Part shown: positions 47,813 through 59,151 of the stretch, one piece after another
How positions within the stretch are numbered: position 1 is the stretch's first letter
Layout: the number at the start of each line of letters is the position of its first letter
Origin: Anarhynchus alexandrinus
Taxonomy: Eukaryota > Chordata > Aves > Charadriiformes > Charadriidae
NCBI GenBank assembly: GCA_008711295.1
Contig: VUYV01000231.1
Span: forward strand, 601,302-665,301
Direction: 5' to 3'
DNA: 64,000 bases
Translations under genes and position numbers: made by a program
Notes under the pieces: generated by a model
Databases searched by the model: none
What the model was told of the DNA's origin: nothing
Seen by the model: only the letters and a program-made list of their open reading frames with translations

Positions 47813-50219
47813 TGAAAATAGCATATTAAAGAGCACGCAAATAATTTTAAGTTTTTAATAGACTCAAGTGTTATGTAGTTAGGCTGTAGGACTTCACTGA
47901 CAATGCAAGTAACAAGTTTTACTCATTAACATTGCATTTAACAAACAAATCTTGCATTGGCATATTATGCTCCTGCACTGTGATATCAGATGCCAACTAC
48001 AGAATTAAAATGAACTGCCTCTACACATATCCTGGGTAGTCCTGTATTCAACACAAACAGGAAGCATGTCCTGAGACCTCAAAACACCAAAGATTTCCTT
48101 CTGCCTATTTCAAAACAGCACCATATTCTCAAACAATGAGGTTCACTTACAAATTGATCTCTTTGATCTAATGCTTCAGTGCATAGCTACTTCTTAAAGT
48201 AAGTAAAATCCAAAGAGAAACAGGCCATTTATATAGAACCATTTGCATTTTGGCATTAAGTGTCCCACTGTGGTTCACAATCATCTATCCAGAGAATCGC
48301 CCTTCCTGCTGAAGTTCATGAAAAATGGGAAAAGCATTTTCTTCACTGTAGTATCTCCTAAGACTAACTCTGCTCCTCTGTTTACATCATACTGACTGTC
48401 TTTCTGTCCCAAGATTTTGTAATAGAGGTAAAATGTAGTAACTTGTCTTATTCATGCAGCTTACTGCCAAACTACTTGAAAGGTTTGCAAATCCAGAACT
48501 CTGGAAATACAGTTTTAACAAAAACATTGCTCTAGCTAGACTTACTTAAATGTCACAACTGAAAGATTTAGTGTGCTTACTCTCTGCTTATTAAGTAAAT
48601 ATTTCCAGTATTTCCAAATTAAGAAACTTTACAACTGAGACTAAATGGACACAGCATAAGCTCCAGGACTAGGGAAGATGTCTACCTGGAGAAAATAAAA
48701 GTTACAGGTAAAAAAAAGTTAATGCTAACCTTTAAAATGCAAGTATTCTTAGCTATCCCCTTGTCTAGTAATAAGGAAGAACAGTAAGCATTAAAAGTGA
48801 TCTGAATTTTGAAGTAATTACAGAAAAATAAAACTCAGTGTATTAACTCACCCTGGAGGAAAAAACAGAGTAATCTAATTCAAACTAGTCTATGGCTGTC
48901 CAGAGAGATTACCTTCTGGAAGTACAGTAATTATATTTGTAAAGTAAAATGACTTATGCCTGGGGCAGGGAGGCCCAAGGGATTTTTTCAATATTTTTTT
49001 TTATTTGAAAGGTGTAAAAGCTTCATAATGGCATGAATATTGAGAAAATAATTTTGTGTACAAAAGTACATATTCTATGTAATGGTCTTTTTTGGTGGTG
49101 GTAAACAAATATGTGTAACCAGTAAGCCTGTAGAACACCCGATGTCAAGCATGAACAGATATATAGTTCCACTTTTCCATACAGTGGCTATGCATTCTAA
49201 GCTAAGCAGCAGTGTTTTGGAACTTCTTGCAAAAGCACTTCTTGCAAAACTTGTATTTAGATTAATCCTTATAATGCTAAAGAAACAATTCCTACTGGTT
49301 TCACTGAAAGTTTCTCTATATAGGTTTTTGCCAGTACCTTACAAAGGAGATTACTTTAAAAAAAATAAAACGCTATATTCTTATGAGCTCTAAGTTACTT
49401 AATAGTCCACATAAAGTGTTTTAATCCAAAATCTCCAGTTAATAGCAAGTCCTAACAGCACCATTCTGACAGTCTCACTGTGATACAAAACTGTCTCAAA
49501 ATAGTTTTGGTGGCTTTATGGAAAACTAAGATGTGCAGTCCAACAAGGCCTAACCTTATGTCTTGTCTACAAAAAAAGAACTTTACTAGGAGCCAGAAGC
49601 TCACGTTTTGAACAGTTAAAAAGAAACAAAGTGAAACAATGCCAGAAGCCTGGAATTGGGTATGAAGCGCTCACTTATCTTGGAAATTTCAAATTACTTA
49701 TGACAATACACCTTGAGACTTTCCACTTTATTAGGAGTCCAGCTGCTGAACAGTCTGCCTTTCTCTTTTCCATTTCCCGTTCATTAGCACCAATGAAGTA
49801 CTTCCTTCTGAAGACCCTTGTTCAACAGTTTTACTGTTGCTGCTTACAGCTTTTCTGAACTGTAATAGCATGGAATCTGACCTAAGACTGAGAACTGTAT
49901 GATAAACTTGGTAAGAACTACAAATTTTGTTCTGCTGCTGTTTAGTTAGTCTGTGCTGTTTGCAGAGCTATTTGCCAAGATTTGACAAATGTGTACACTT
50001 CAATTCACAGCTAATAAATTCCATTCAACATTTAACTTGAATGCTTCCAGGCGACAGCACAAAAAGTCCCAGCAAACAGACTGCAGTGACTTCCCCAAGC
50101 AATAGACAACTAGATGGGAGATTCACTTTTTGATCCAATTACTAGACCAAGATTTCCAGATGTATCAAGTTTTGTCTACAGTGGATTTTTTTTTAAAGTG
50201 TATTTAGCTACTTACCTGT

Positions 50220-50690
50220 TAAGGAGCACTGGTTTATTTACCACTGTACGCAGCCAGGCAAGCAGGCACCCATACAAAATTAGTGAGCTCCTGTCACTCA
50301 CACACAGCAGTAACTCGGACTTCCCTGAGCACTTCCCACACTTCGATGTCACTGTGTTACCACGAGAGGGAGCGTTCGAACTACGTTTCTATTGAGAAAC
50401 AGGAGGGGCTCTGCTTCATGCTTTCATACTTGACACTCGGAACTTTAAAATAATAATATAAAAAAACACCTTTCTACACCTTTTAACAACACCCAAAGCC
50501 TCTTACCCTTCTCACCTGCGTACACATCCAGTTACTCTCCCATCCCAATAGCAAAATTTCTAAAAATGTCTTGATACCTAAGACCTACATCTCGGGAGCC
50601 AGGGCCGGGGGACGGGACAATACAGATAGACAGATGGATTTTTTCCGACATAATTATGTATCAAACTTAAGAGACGATTCACCTGCCAAT
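50220..50690. promoter_or_regulatory. CpG-enriched patch inside the long 5' intron
   Basis: About 14 CpG dinucleotides in roughly 470 bases, including a cluster at 50343-50385, while adjacent intron sequence mostly has none or one per 60 bases. It may be a small alternative promoter or enhancer. No TATA or definite exon is visible. Confidence 0.3.
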
Positions 50691-53600
50691 TCTTCAGTGA
50701 TCTCCCACCCCTCTCCTAATGTTCCTTTTTGTGTATTTTTTGCCTGTCCTCGAAACTGTCCAAACATTTCTCCCTTCTAGCAATGAGAACATGAAACAGA
50801 CCTGATCCCTGCAGGCAGCAGCAGAAGTACGAGGGTTCTCAACCATCAGTCACAGCAACACAAACACAGTTACCTCTATGTGACCAGTTAATGTTACAGA
50901 AGTACTGTTTAAAACCCAGTAACACTGGTTACCAGTTTATCTTGCTTTCCAAAGAACAGTGACTCAAATGTAGTATGTCCATTTTACCACTCTTGAGCCA
51001 AGACACCTATGAGGTTATCACAGAGCCAGTGATGGACAACTCCTCTCACGCAATAGGTTGATGCTGAGGTTAAATTTTATCTATGCAGCGATCGGGCCAC
51101 CCTGGAGAAAGCTACAAGAGAACGAAGCAAAAATCACAGGGCCAGCCCAAGTATCACTAGTGTTTCACTTCCTAAATAAGCTTCACTCGAACACTGCTTT
51201 AAATATCACACGTAGCAATGTAATCAAAGAGTCTGCCCTCAGAGGGAAAATCACATATGACAAATGCCAATTACATCAAGCAACATGCTTCTGGAAGTTG
51301 CTCAAATACTACATAGATTAGATTTATATAGAAGAGCTTCACCGATCAGAACTGACCAAATCAAGCACTGCTCACCCCATTTTGCTATTGCATACCAAAT
51401 CTAGTGTAAGCAGCAAAACTGTACCAGTAGATGTGGGAAAAGTGACTGAGTATCTGCATCATTTGCATTCAGATGACTGCATTACAGTCAAATGCTCTAT
51501 AAACATTAAGTTTCACTTAACAATTTCTCCCTGCCCCCATGTTCTTCACCAATGAATGCATAAACTGAACTTTCAATTGTTAATTACACCTCCTCCTCCT
51601 TCACTTCTAGTGACCCGAAAAATGCAAGTGAAGCTGTAAGAAGCAGTATTATTATGGTAAACTTAATATCATTCAAGCAGTTTCTGTGCAGCAACACTGT
51701 GCTTTGCTACAGTACAACAGTTCACAATCAGTAAGCCAGAATTGCTTGGAAAAGCGAAATAAAACTTTTCGCTCATTTCATTCACTAGACTGCAGTTTGC
51801 CTTCCCAGTTTCAGAACTTCTGCTGTATAAGCAGTTTCATCTTGCCAAAAAGACTTCTGTAAACTTCAACAGTGGATCAGGAAAGGCATGGGGTGGAATT
51901 TTAATATGAAGAAATGTAAAGGTTGACTTACCAATTGGCCCACTGACTCATTAAAAAAATAAATCAATGTCACATAAGAAGTTCAGATGTTTTACACACA
52001 AAACCTCTCACATGATAACTGCATGCATATCTCTGAACATGACATTGATAACTAATGAATGAACATGGAATCAAATATTTTTTTAGATGTATCAAGGAAT
52101 GTAATAACACAATCAGAATGGCTGATAAATTTTTATTTCATTGCCCTACAGATTTACTTGAGTGCTCTCCTACATTGTGTTATTAGTCTTAAGAAAAAGC
52201 TTTAGCCTGTCTTTTCACCCTCAGTTTATTTACCCTGTCTATTTACCCTCAATCTACTTTCTTCCATCCCGTGTTTAGATATTAAAATGGTATCACTTTA
52301 ACTTTTCATTAATGCACATTTGACCAGTGGATGGAGATAAGGCTTTAATTAGAAAACTAAAACCAAACTATTTGAGTAGTAACTCTTACTACAGAAGTAA
52401 GATTCAAATGCCAACACTATCTCAGCAAAAGAGGCTTAAATGAACTATCTTAAAATAAAATTTAAACTATTTTTCTTACCTCTTAATTTTCAGTATTTCA
52501 ACAGTTCAACACTTAAGTAAAGGCTTAAGTGTATTTGACATTAACAGTTGTGTCTCCACCTACTGGAAAAGTGAATTTAACTGAAAGAGTAATTTGATCC
52601 TTTGAGATTTGGGTAAGCAAAAGCTGTAAGAGCAATGTTTTTGTGTAAGATGCAGAGAATTGGTTTCCTCCCCCCTCAAAAAAAAAGTTTGCAGAAACCA
52701 GTGACATCCCCCGCAGTCAGCAGGGATTTCACAAGGGTTCCTACTCTCAAACAGTTGCTTGTCAGAATGCAAAACTAGTCAATACTCTTAAAATAACATA
52801 TCCAAGTAATTTCTTAAATAACATTTGTTGCCAGTAAATCTGAAATGTCATCTAATTTCATTATCTTGCTAATTTCCACCATGCTTTCATGAGACCTGGA
52901 CACTAACACTAGAAGAAGTTCTTTAAATAACTAACGTGTAAAACCCACAGAATGGTTGCTAATATAAAGCATTCTCAATATCTAACACCTTTTTTTTTTT
53001 AAGCCAAAGATACCTTGAAACTAATTAAACATAAGATAAAAGTAGACAGCCTTCCTTTTTCAAATTTTTATTTTTATTATTTAATACAAGTTGTGAAATT
53101 ACTTACCATCATTTTAAAGACTCTAATTAACCCCAAATAGTAATGTAAATGTTTTGATATAGAAAAACACCTCTAACCTCTCTTTTCCTCTTTTTTGTCT
53201 CCATTATTCTTGTAAGAATGACATCAGCCATAACTAAATAATTCAGGCTTGCTTTATTCTGAAAAAAGCAATTTTTAAGCCACAGGATAGCACACTAACA
53301 TCACGATGCTTTGTTTAACCCACTGCAAAAGACAACAGTTTTCCTGTAGTATAACCTGACATCCAACTGCAGATGGCTTTAATGACCATGAAATCGGATA
53401 ATACCTTAACTTAAAAATGATCTAAACCCCTTCCCCCAAAACTTGAACCATTATTCTGACATTTTGTTGAACTCCGATTAGAAAGACTTTAGTCACAACC
53501 GCACTGAGCTAGCCAATAACACCTACTGGTCCAGCTATTTGGCACTGCCTTGTAGCTAGCGCATGCTTATATAAAATCTTGTATCAGTTTAAATGTCTGA

Positions 53601-56600
53601 AACATCATCTACTATTTATCCTGTGATAAAAAGTCACATTGACACCTCCCTGTCAATGAAAACAAACCATTACATTCCTCTAATAGTATTTGTGACCAGC
53701 ACATCTGTATTTCAGCCTGCCTGTCACATATCAGCCTGAACTAAACTCACTTTTCCCCTGGACTCTTTATGAGCTGCTTCCATTGTGGAGGACAGTAGAA
53801 CCACTTTCCCTCTCACAGACTCGCTCTTAACCCTGCCATCATATTCTACTTCACATTTCCATACAAATAACTCCAATAGTGTGTGTGCCACTCCAGTTGC
53901 AGGATGTTTCTAAAAAGTAATTTTTTTACCACATGTGCAAGGCCATACCCATTCCAGTTTGCCTCAGGACTGAATTTACAGAACATATACTGTGCACTTC
54001 TTACTGGTACAGTAACTTGTTTGTCTTGTTAAGAAGAGTTAAGAGGAGTTTCTCCCTGCACCTCAACCCTCTATTGACTCTTTTCCTCAAAAGAACAAAC
54101 ATGAACATCTCATTCAAGGCCAGCTAAAAAAAAAAAAAAAGGAGAGAGAGAAAGAGAGTAAGCAGCAAAAAGCTAGTTCAGGTGTATGCAGTGTTGAGAA
54201 CCCATCTCTCCATCCTGTGGTACTCTTTCCTCATCGAGTAACATGATCGCTACCTCAGTCAATTCCCTCAAACCAGGACAAGACAATTTTTATCCATTTT
54301 TACCTTAAACAAAGAACACAATAGGGCATTTTATTTAAATTTGTCTGAGTTTTTTATCCTTTCAAATTTTAGAACAGGATAATTCATTCCACATCTGGAT
54401 GGAGACTGCAACACTTAAAGTACTACCACAAACATTACCACAATCCCAAGCACATACCTGACTTAAGTAAAAAGAAATTCCTCCCCCTTTTCTACAGCAT
54501 AAGAAAAGATTCACTGATCTACAGATCAGTGTCCTGCACAGAGGAGCAAAGGGCACTCACAAGAGCCTTGGACAGTCACATCAAGCCAGAACTTTAAATC
54601 ACTTACAACTATAACAGAAAGCACGGTTTTAAAGCAGGACATAAGTTATTTCTACAAATAAATACATTTGAAAAAAACAGAATGATGCAAGGACTGAGTC
54701 ACTGTATGAAGAGACTCACGCTAAGACTCTTTTGCTTGTCATTGTGGTATTATAAAGTTTTACCCAGATCATTAACCTTTGTTTCTGCATGTAGAAATAC
54801 CCAACACAGGGACCTAATATCAAGCTGGAGCTTGATTCTGACTGAAGAAGCCGGGTGTTTGAGGACAATGCTCAGATTATACCCTCAACAGCTCAAAATA
54901 AAGCCTGTCAAATTATTTGGTAGATTATTGGTTCTCCTGCTTTTACTGTGGTTAAATATCAACTAAAAATGCCGAAAGTAGTAAATTATATGGCCTAGAT
55001 TTTGGTTCCTTTCTACCACCCTGAGGTTTGCATACACAGTAATTCAGAAAAAAAGACCAGATTAAAATTTTAGGCTTCAAATACGAAACATCCTAAAAGT
55101 CAGGGTTCTTGCAGACATTCATCCTCTATTAGCCTTCATTAAGGCTCCTTCATATTAGCCAGGCATGTTTTCACTACTTCTTTTCTTGTTCTTATTTTAT
55201 TTTAAAAAAGCAAAACATATGTGATTAAGCCATGATTTAAGTTAATAGCTTCCATTATTTGTTTAAAGAAAAAAAAAGCAACAAGAGGTAGTTCAAGAAA
55301 GGTTCAATTGCACATATGTTGCAACAGCTTTTCAATCATTTTAGACTTTTAGTGTGCACAGTTAGCCCACTAATATAGCAGCAGAACAGACACCATTCCA
55401 CATAGCTTGTACAATATATTTGTCAATAATTTCCATATTAAGTACATCTTGACAAGACAGGCTGAAACAGCAGTGATCCATAGGATCTGAAACAATTGCA
55501 AGCACCCAGAATTCAAAGAAGCTGAATATACACACTTTTGGTTAGATGCTGAAGGTTCCATAAAAAAAAAAAAAAAAAAAAACACAAACAAACAAACAAA
55601 ATAACCCAAAACCCAACAATGAAGAGAGTAGTAAAGTGTCTCATCCAGAAAAGATGAGGAAATAAAAAACTCACAATAGTACCAGCATTATGACACCATG
55701 TCTCAGTCCTGCAGATTTTTCACAGCAATATGGGTCTCAGGTAATCTATGTAGTGCAATACTTCGAGAACAAAATAAGGAGAGCGAGATCATCAATTCCA
55801 AACATTTCAAGGGAGGGAAGAGGAAATTAAAGATTTCTCTGAAGAGTCCTTTAAAAATCACATTAAAACGAGCTCAAACTAGACTCTAATTATCAGCACT
55901 TTATTTAAATCAGAATTTCCTCTATGGCATTTTCAGGAAGAATTCTGTGAGAGATGTTGCATGGTCCAGTCACATGTCAAAGTGTTAAAAGCCAACCATC
56001 TCAGCAGAAATAAAAAGAAACATTATGATGCTAGTGTCAACTCAACCAGTTTAACAGACACTATCTGTTCAGAAGCAGCATGCTAAGATTTGTTCAAAGC
56101 CTCCTCTAGTCCGACATCTATTTATAGCTGCCCAGCCTCTGTACAATTTCTCACAGCCCCTCCTCCTCTCAAAGCCAAGTCAGGGAAGTTTAACAGATAT
56201 AATCCTGGGCCTTGTGCTGCAAGATGGTCAGAAGATCTGCAACTCTCATCCAGCAATCCCATGTGCAGTAAGACCAGGAGTAACGAGAAGAGAATGGTCT
56301 AACCAACAGAAGAGCCAAATACATGGGATAAACCTTATCTCTCCTCTTTAGGAACAAACTAATTTTTCCTCTACCAGCACGTTGATGGTAATGAACCACA
56401 CAAGAATCAGAGCCTAAGCAAAAGACACCTGCCTCCTTCCTCTTCGCCACAGCAATAGCCTAAGCCAACTGCCTTGAAAGCCAAGACAGAAGCTTTCCAA
56501 GTCAGCTTTGACCCCTGGACAGCAGCAATGTCATCCACGCACCTTCCCACTTACATTATAATGTTACTACTGTACATTGTACTTTTCCCAAAGAAACTAG

Positions 56601-57048
56601 GAGGCTGTTGGCTTTTTTTTTTCAGTGCTGTTTCTGGTTAACGTGCGATATCCACCACCCAGCCATGCATGTGCATGTCTTTATAAAGCATTGATCCAGA
56701 TCGGCTCTTTCACCAGCATCTCCACCAACAGATGTAACATCCAGAAAGGGTGCATATATTTTCCTGCATGCAGAGCACAACGCCACAAGCTGAACTCCGC
56801 CACAAGCTTTCTACATCCTTGGTGCCTCTCCTACCACCTACATCCACTTGCCTGTAGTACTAGTACAGAGACCAAGGAGATGACAGCACTACTGGAAACT
56901 CCTGCCCACCCGATTACAACCACATTTTCTCCTCTTTCCCCAGTCAGAGGCAGACGGAAGGGGAGGGATGACTTCCTCGGGAGGAAAAAAAGCAGGGAAA
57001 GGCCGGGGCAGAGATCAAGAGAGGAGGAATCACCCCAAAGGGAGAGCA

Positions 57049-57341
57049 GATAATCCCTGAGAAGCGAGGCTGCGGAGGGGCACAACCGGGGAGGGAGGGA
57101 CAGGGACAGCGAACCGGGGGGATAATCCGGCAGAGAAGGGGGGAGATAATCCCCTCGAAGGAGGGGGGAGGCGGAGGATCCCAGGGAGGGAGGGGCGGGA
57201 AATCTGATAATCTCCAGGAGGAGAGAAAATACCGGGAAGGGGGTGGGGGAAGGAGGGTGGGCGGGTAGATAATCCGGAGCGGCAGATGAAGAGCGAGTCT
57301 CCCGGGGACGCATCCGGAGGCGGGAGGAGGAGGGTTAATCC
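57049..57341 (+). repeat. degenerate GATAATCC-bearing G-rich repeat
   Basis: TAATCC occurs at 57051, 57123, 57147, 57270 and 57336, with a TAATCT variant near 57208, always in the same direction within G-rich spacers of varying length. It is either a degenerate tandem repeat or a cluster of sites for bicoid-class (OTX/PITX-like) homeodomains, which bind TAATCC. Confidence 0.6.
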
Positions 57342-57671
57342 TCGCTCTGGGGGCAAAAATCCCTCTTTCCCGACTCCGGCGCTGCCATGTTCGGCTCCCC
57401 CCACTGCAGGCCGCCCGGCACCGGTACCTGCGGGCGGGCAGCTCGTCCCCCCTCACGCCACACGCACACGGGGCGCCTCAGCTCCAGCCGCCGGGGCAGC
57501 GCGCCCCGCTCCCGCTCTCACCGCCCGGCCCCGGGGCAAGGGGCTCGGCCGGCATCGCTGCGGGACCCCGCCTCCCACCACCATTTCCCCGCCGGCTTGA
57601 AGGGAGGGAGAAGCGGGCGGGCGAACCCTCCCCCCCGCACACGCGACCTCCTCGCCGGTACCGCAACTCAC

Positions 57672-57790
57672 CGGCTGGCACCGGCTCCCGCTCCCCGTCC
57701 CCTCCTCAGCGGGCGCCGCTCAGCCCCATCTACGAACTCAGGCGCGCGAGCTGGCGGTTGACGGAGGGAGAGCGCGAGCCAGAGGTGCCT
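57672..57790 (-). other. PALS2: probable PALS2 non-coding first exon
   Basis: On the minus strand GCCAGCCG is followed by a strong donor gtgagttg (exon edge at 57672). The upstream boundary (transcription start) is not visible, so the 57790 end is approximate. An alternative donor, CAG then gtaccgg, has its exon edge at 57428. The choice of this exon is inference from position, CpG island and donor strength. Confidence 0.4.
57706..57729 (-). other. possible 7-codon upstream ORF in the first exon
   Basis: ATG at 57729-57727 reads MGLSGAR then TGA at 57708-57706. If the first exon is as proposed, this would be a short uORF able to reduce translation from the main start. Confidence 0.25.
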
Positions 57791-57901
57791 CCGGCTCCGC
57801 CGCCGCCGCTCCTGCCGCTCTGCACCCGCCTCGGCGCGCGCCGCCGGCGCGGCTGTACCACGCGCCCGCCCCCCTCCCACCCCCCCCCCCGCCTCCCCCC
57901 C

Positions 57902-57902
57902 N
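57902..57902. other. single unresolved base between duplicated copies
   Basis: One N after a C-rich run (57877-57901), immediately before the second copy of the first-exon region. Confidence 0.97.
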
Positions 57903-58122
57903 CACCGGCTCCCGCTCCCCGTCCCCTCCTCAGCGGGCGCCGCTCAGCCCCATCTACGAACTCAGGCGCGCGAGCTGGCGGTTGACGGAGGGAGAGCGCG
58001 AGCCAGAGGTGCCTCCGGCTCCGCTCCTGCCGCTCTGCACCCGCCTCGGCGCGCGCCGCCGGCGTGGCTGTAGCACGCGCTCGCGCCCCTCCTACCCCGT
58101 CCCCTGCCTTCCCCCTCCCCGT

Positions 58123-58140
58123 GCGCGCGCGCGCGCGCGC
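58123..58140. repeat. (GC)n run in the CpG island
   Basis: Nine uninterrupted GC dinucleotides, a sequence type prone to Z-DNA and to polymerase slippage. Confidence 0.92.
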
Positions 58141-58289
58141 GGCGGGCGGCCTCCGCGGCGGTGGCGCGCGAAGCACCTCCCCCGCCTCCAGGAGCAAACG
58201 GCTGGGCGCCTGAGGGGGCGCGCGCGCGCCTCCGCCTTGGTCGTACCCCCGCCGCCTGCCTGCCCGGCGGCGGGCCCCGCCCCCCGCGG

Positions 58290-58930
58290 GTGTGTGAGGG
58301 AGGGAGGGAGGGAGGCGGTGAGTGTGAGAGGGGTTCTGAGTGTGAGGGAGGCTGTCAGTGTAAGAGGGGCTGAGTGTGAGAGGCTGAGTGTGGGGGAGGA
58401 TGTGTGTGTGAGAAGGGCTGAGTGTGAGGGAGGCTGAGTGAGAGGCTGTGAGTGTGAGAGGGGCTGTGAGTGTGACGGAGAATGAGTGTGAGGGAGGCTG
58501 CGAGTGTGAGGGAGTGTGAGAGGCTGAGAGCATGAGAGGCTGTCAGTGTGAGAGGGGCTGCATGAGGGAGGCTGTGAGTGTGAGAGAGGCTGTGAGGGAG
58601 GATGAGTGTGAGAGAGGCTGTGAGTGTGAGAGGGGCTGAGTACGAGGGAGGCTGAGTGTGAGAGAGTAATTAAGGGCGTATGTCTGGGGGAGTGCTTGTG
58701 AGAGAGCATGTGCGTGTGCCTGCATGTCAGAGTGTGTATGGGGGGTGAGCACGCCTATGTGTGGCTGTGTGTGAAGGAGAGAGCGTACAGATGTGTCAGG
58801 GAGTTGGTGTGAGAAGGCACGTGTGTGTTTGCCTAAAAAAGCAAGTGTGTGTGAGGGTGAGCATGTTTGTGATGTAGAGCGGTAGTGAATGAGAGAGGGT
58901 GCGTATGTGTGTGAAAGAGCATGAGCATGT
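58290..58930 (+). repeat. G-rich minisatellite (GCTGAGTGTGAGAGG-like units)
   Basis: Imperfect units of about 15-20 bases built from gtgagtgtgagaggggctg and variants run from about 58290 to 58670, then fade into GT-rich sequence to about 58930. C appears almost only in GCTG. It produces long serine/histidine/leucine-rich open frames on the minus strand that are artefacts of the repeat. Confidence 0.9.
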
Positions 58931-59138
58931 GCGTGTCCCCCTGCTCTGGAGCATGGAGCACACGGACTCCCTTCTGGATTTGGTGTCGGTGTTTGCCGGG
59001 GCACGTTTGGACTCTCCTCAGTCCGAGTCAGGAGGGGACACGCCAGCGTTTCACTTAGCGCTGCCTGTTCTGTCACCAAGTGCGCGAAGCACTGGCAAAG
59101 GATAAGTCAAATATTTCAAAGGGGAAGGGCCGGGGGGG

Positions 59139-59151
59139 GGGGAATTTCCCC
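59139..59151. promoter_or_regulatory. palindromic NF-kB-type consensus site
   Basis: GGGGAATTTCCCC, containing GGGAATTTCC, an exact match to the kB consensus, at the end of an 11-G run about 1.4 kb upstream of the proposed first exon. A match by sequence only. Confidence 0.3.

Larger units (their letters stand above)
25705..57671 (-). other. PALS2 5' UTR intron, about 32 kb
   Basis: From the probable first-exon donor to the acceptor before the start codon. Mostly AT-rich sequence without coding potential. It contains CR1 fragments near 33.3-33.7 and 47.7 kb, an AT-rich palindromic stretch at 45.9 kb, a nuclear-receptor-like half-site cluster at 38.4 kb and a CpG-enriched patch at 50.2-50.7 kb. 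Further non-coding 5' exons could lie here but cannot be called from sequence alone. Confidence 0.6.
57679..58095 (+). repeat. near-identical ~200-base copies flanking a single N
   Basis: The segment from 57679 to about 57880 reappears from 57903 to about 58095. Differences seen: loss of nine bases of a GCC/CGC run in the second copy, and a few substitutions such as gcggctgtacc against gtggctgtagc. An N at 57902 and a poly-C run separate them. Confidence 0.92.
56940..58300. promoter_or_regulatory. CpG island, PALS2 promoter
   Basis: GC content and CpG density rise abruptly near 56940 and fall after about 58300. The island has many GGGCGG/CCGCCC-type boxes and no TATA box. It coincides with the 5' end expected for PALS2 on the minus strand and contains a strong first-exon donor. 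Its length is partly inflated by the duplicated segment around 57902. Confidence 0.88.

Noticed and set aside
56831..57456. Overlapping open frames of 120-170 residues on the minus strand
   Set aside because: Low-complexity proline/serine-rich translations of a GC-rich island whose stop codons are scarce; several frames are open at once, no domain is recognisable, and the region fits first-intron/promoter sequence.
25705..57671. Search for a nested gene or processed pseudogene in the long intron
   Set aside because: Open frames are all short, lack recognisable domains and match chance in AT-rich DNA; no poly-A-tailed copy of a known coding sequence was seen.
58290..58670. Regularly spaced repeats resembling an array
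   Set aside because: Units are contiguous and degenerate with no unique spacers, so it is a minisatellite and not a CRISPR array; the genome is vertebrate.
57730..58709. 267- and 205-residue Ser/His/Leu-rich frames on the minus strand
   Set aside because: Created by the G-rich minisatellite and by the duplicated segment around an N; no start context or conserved domain.
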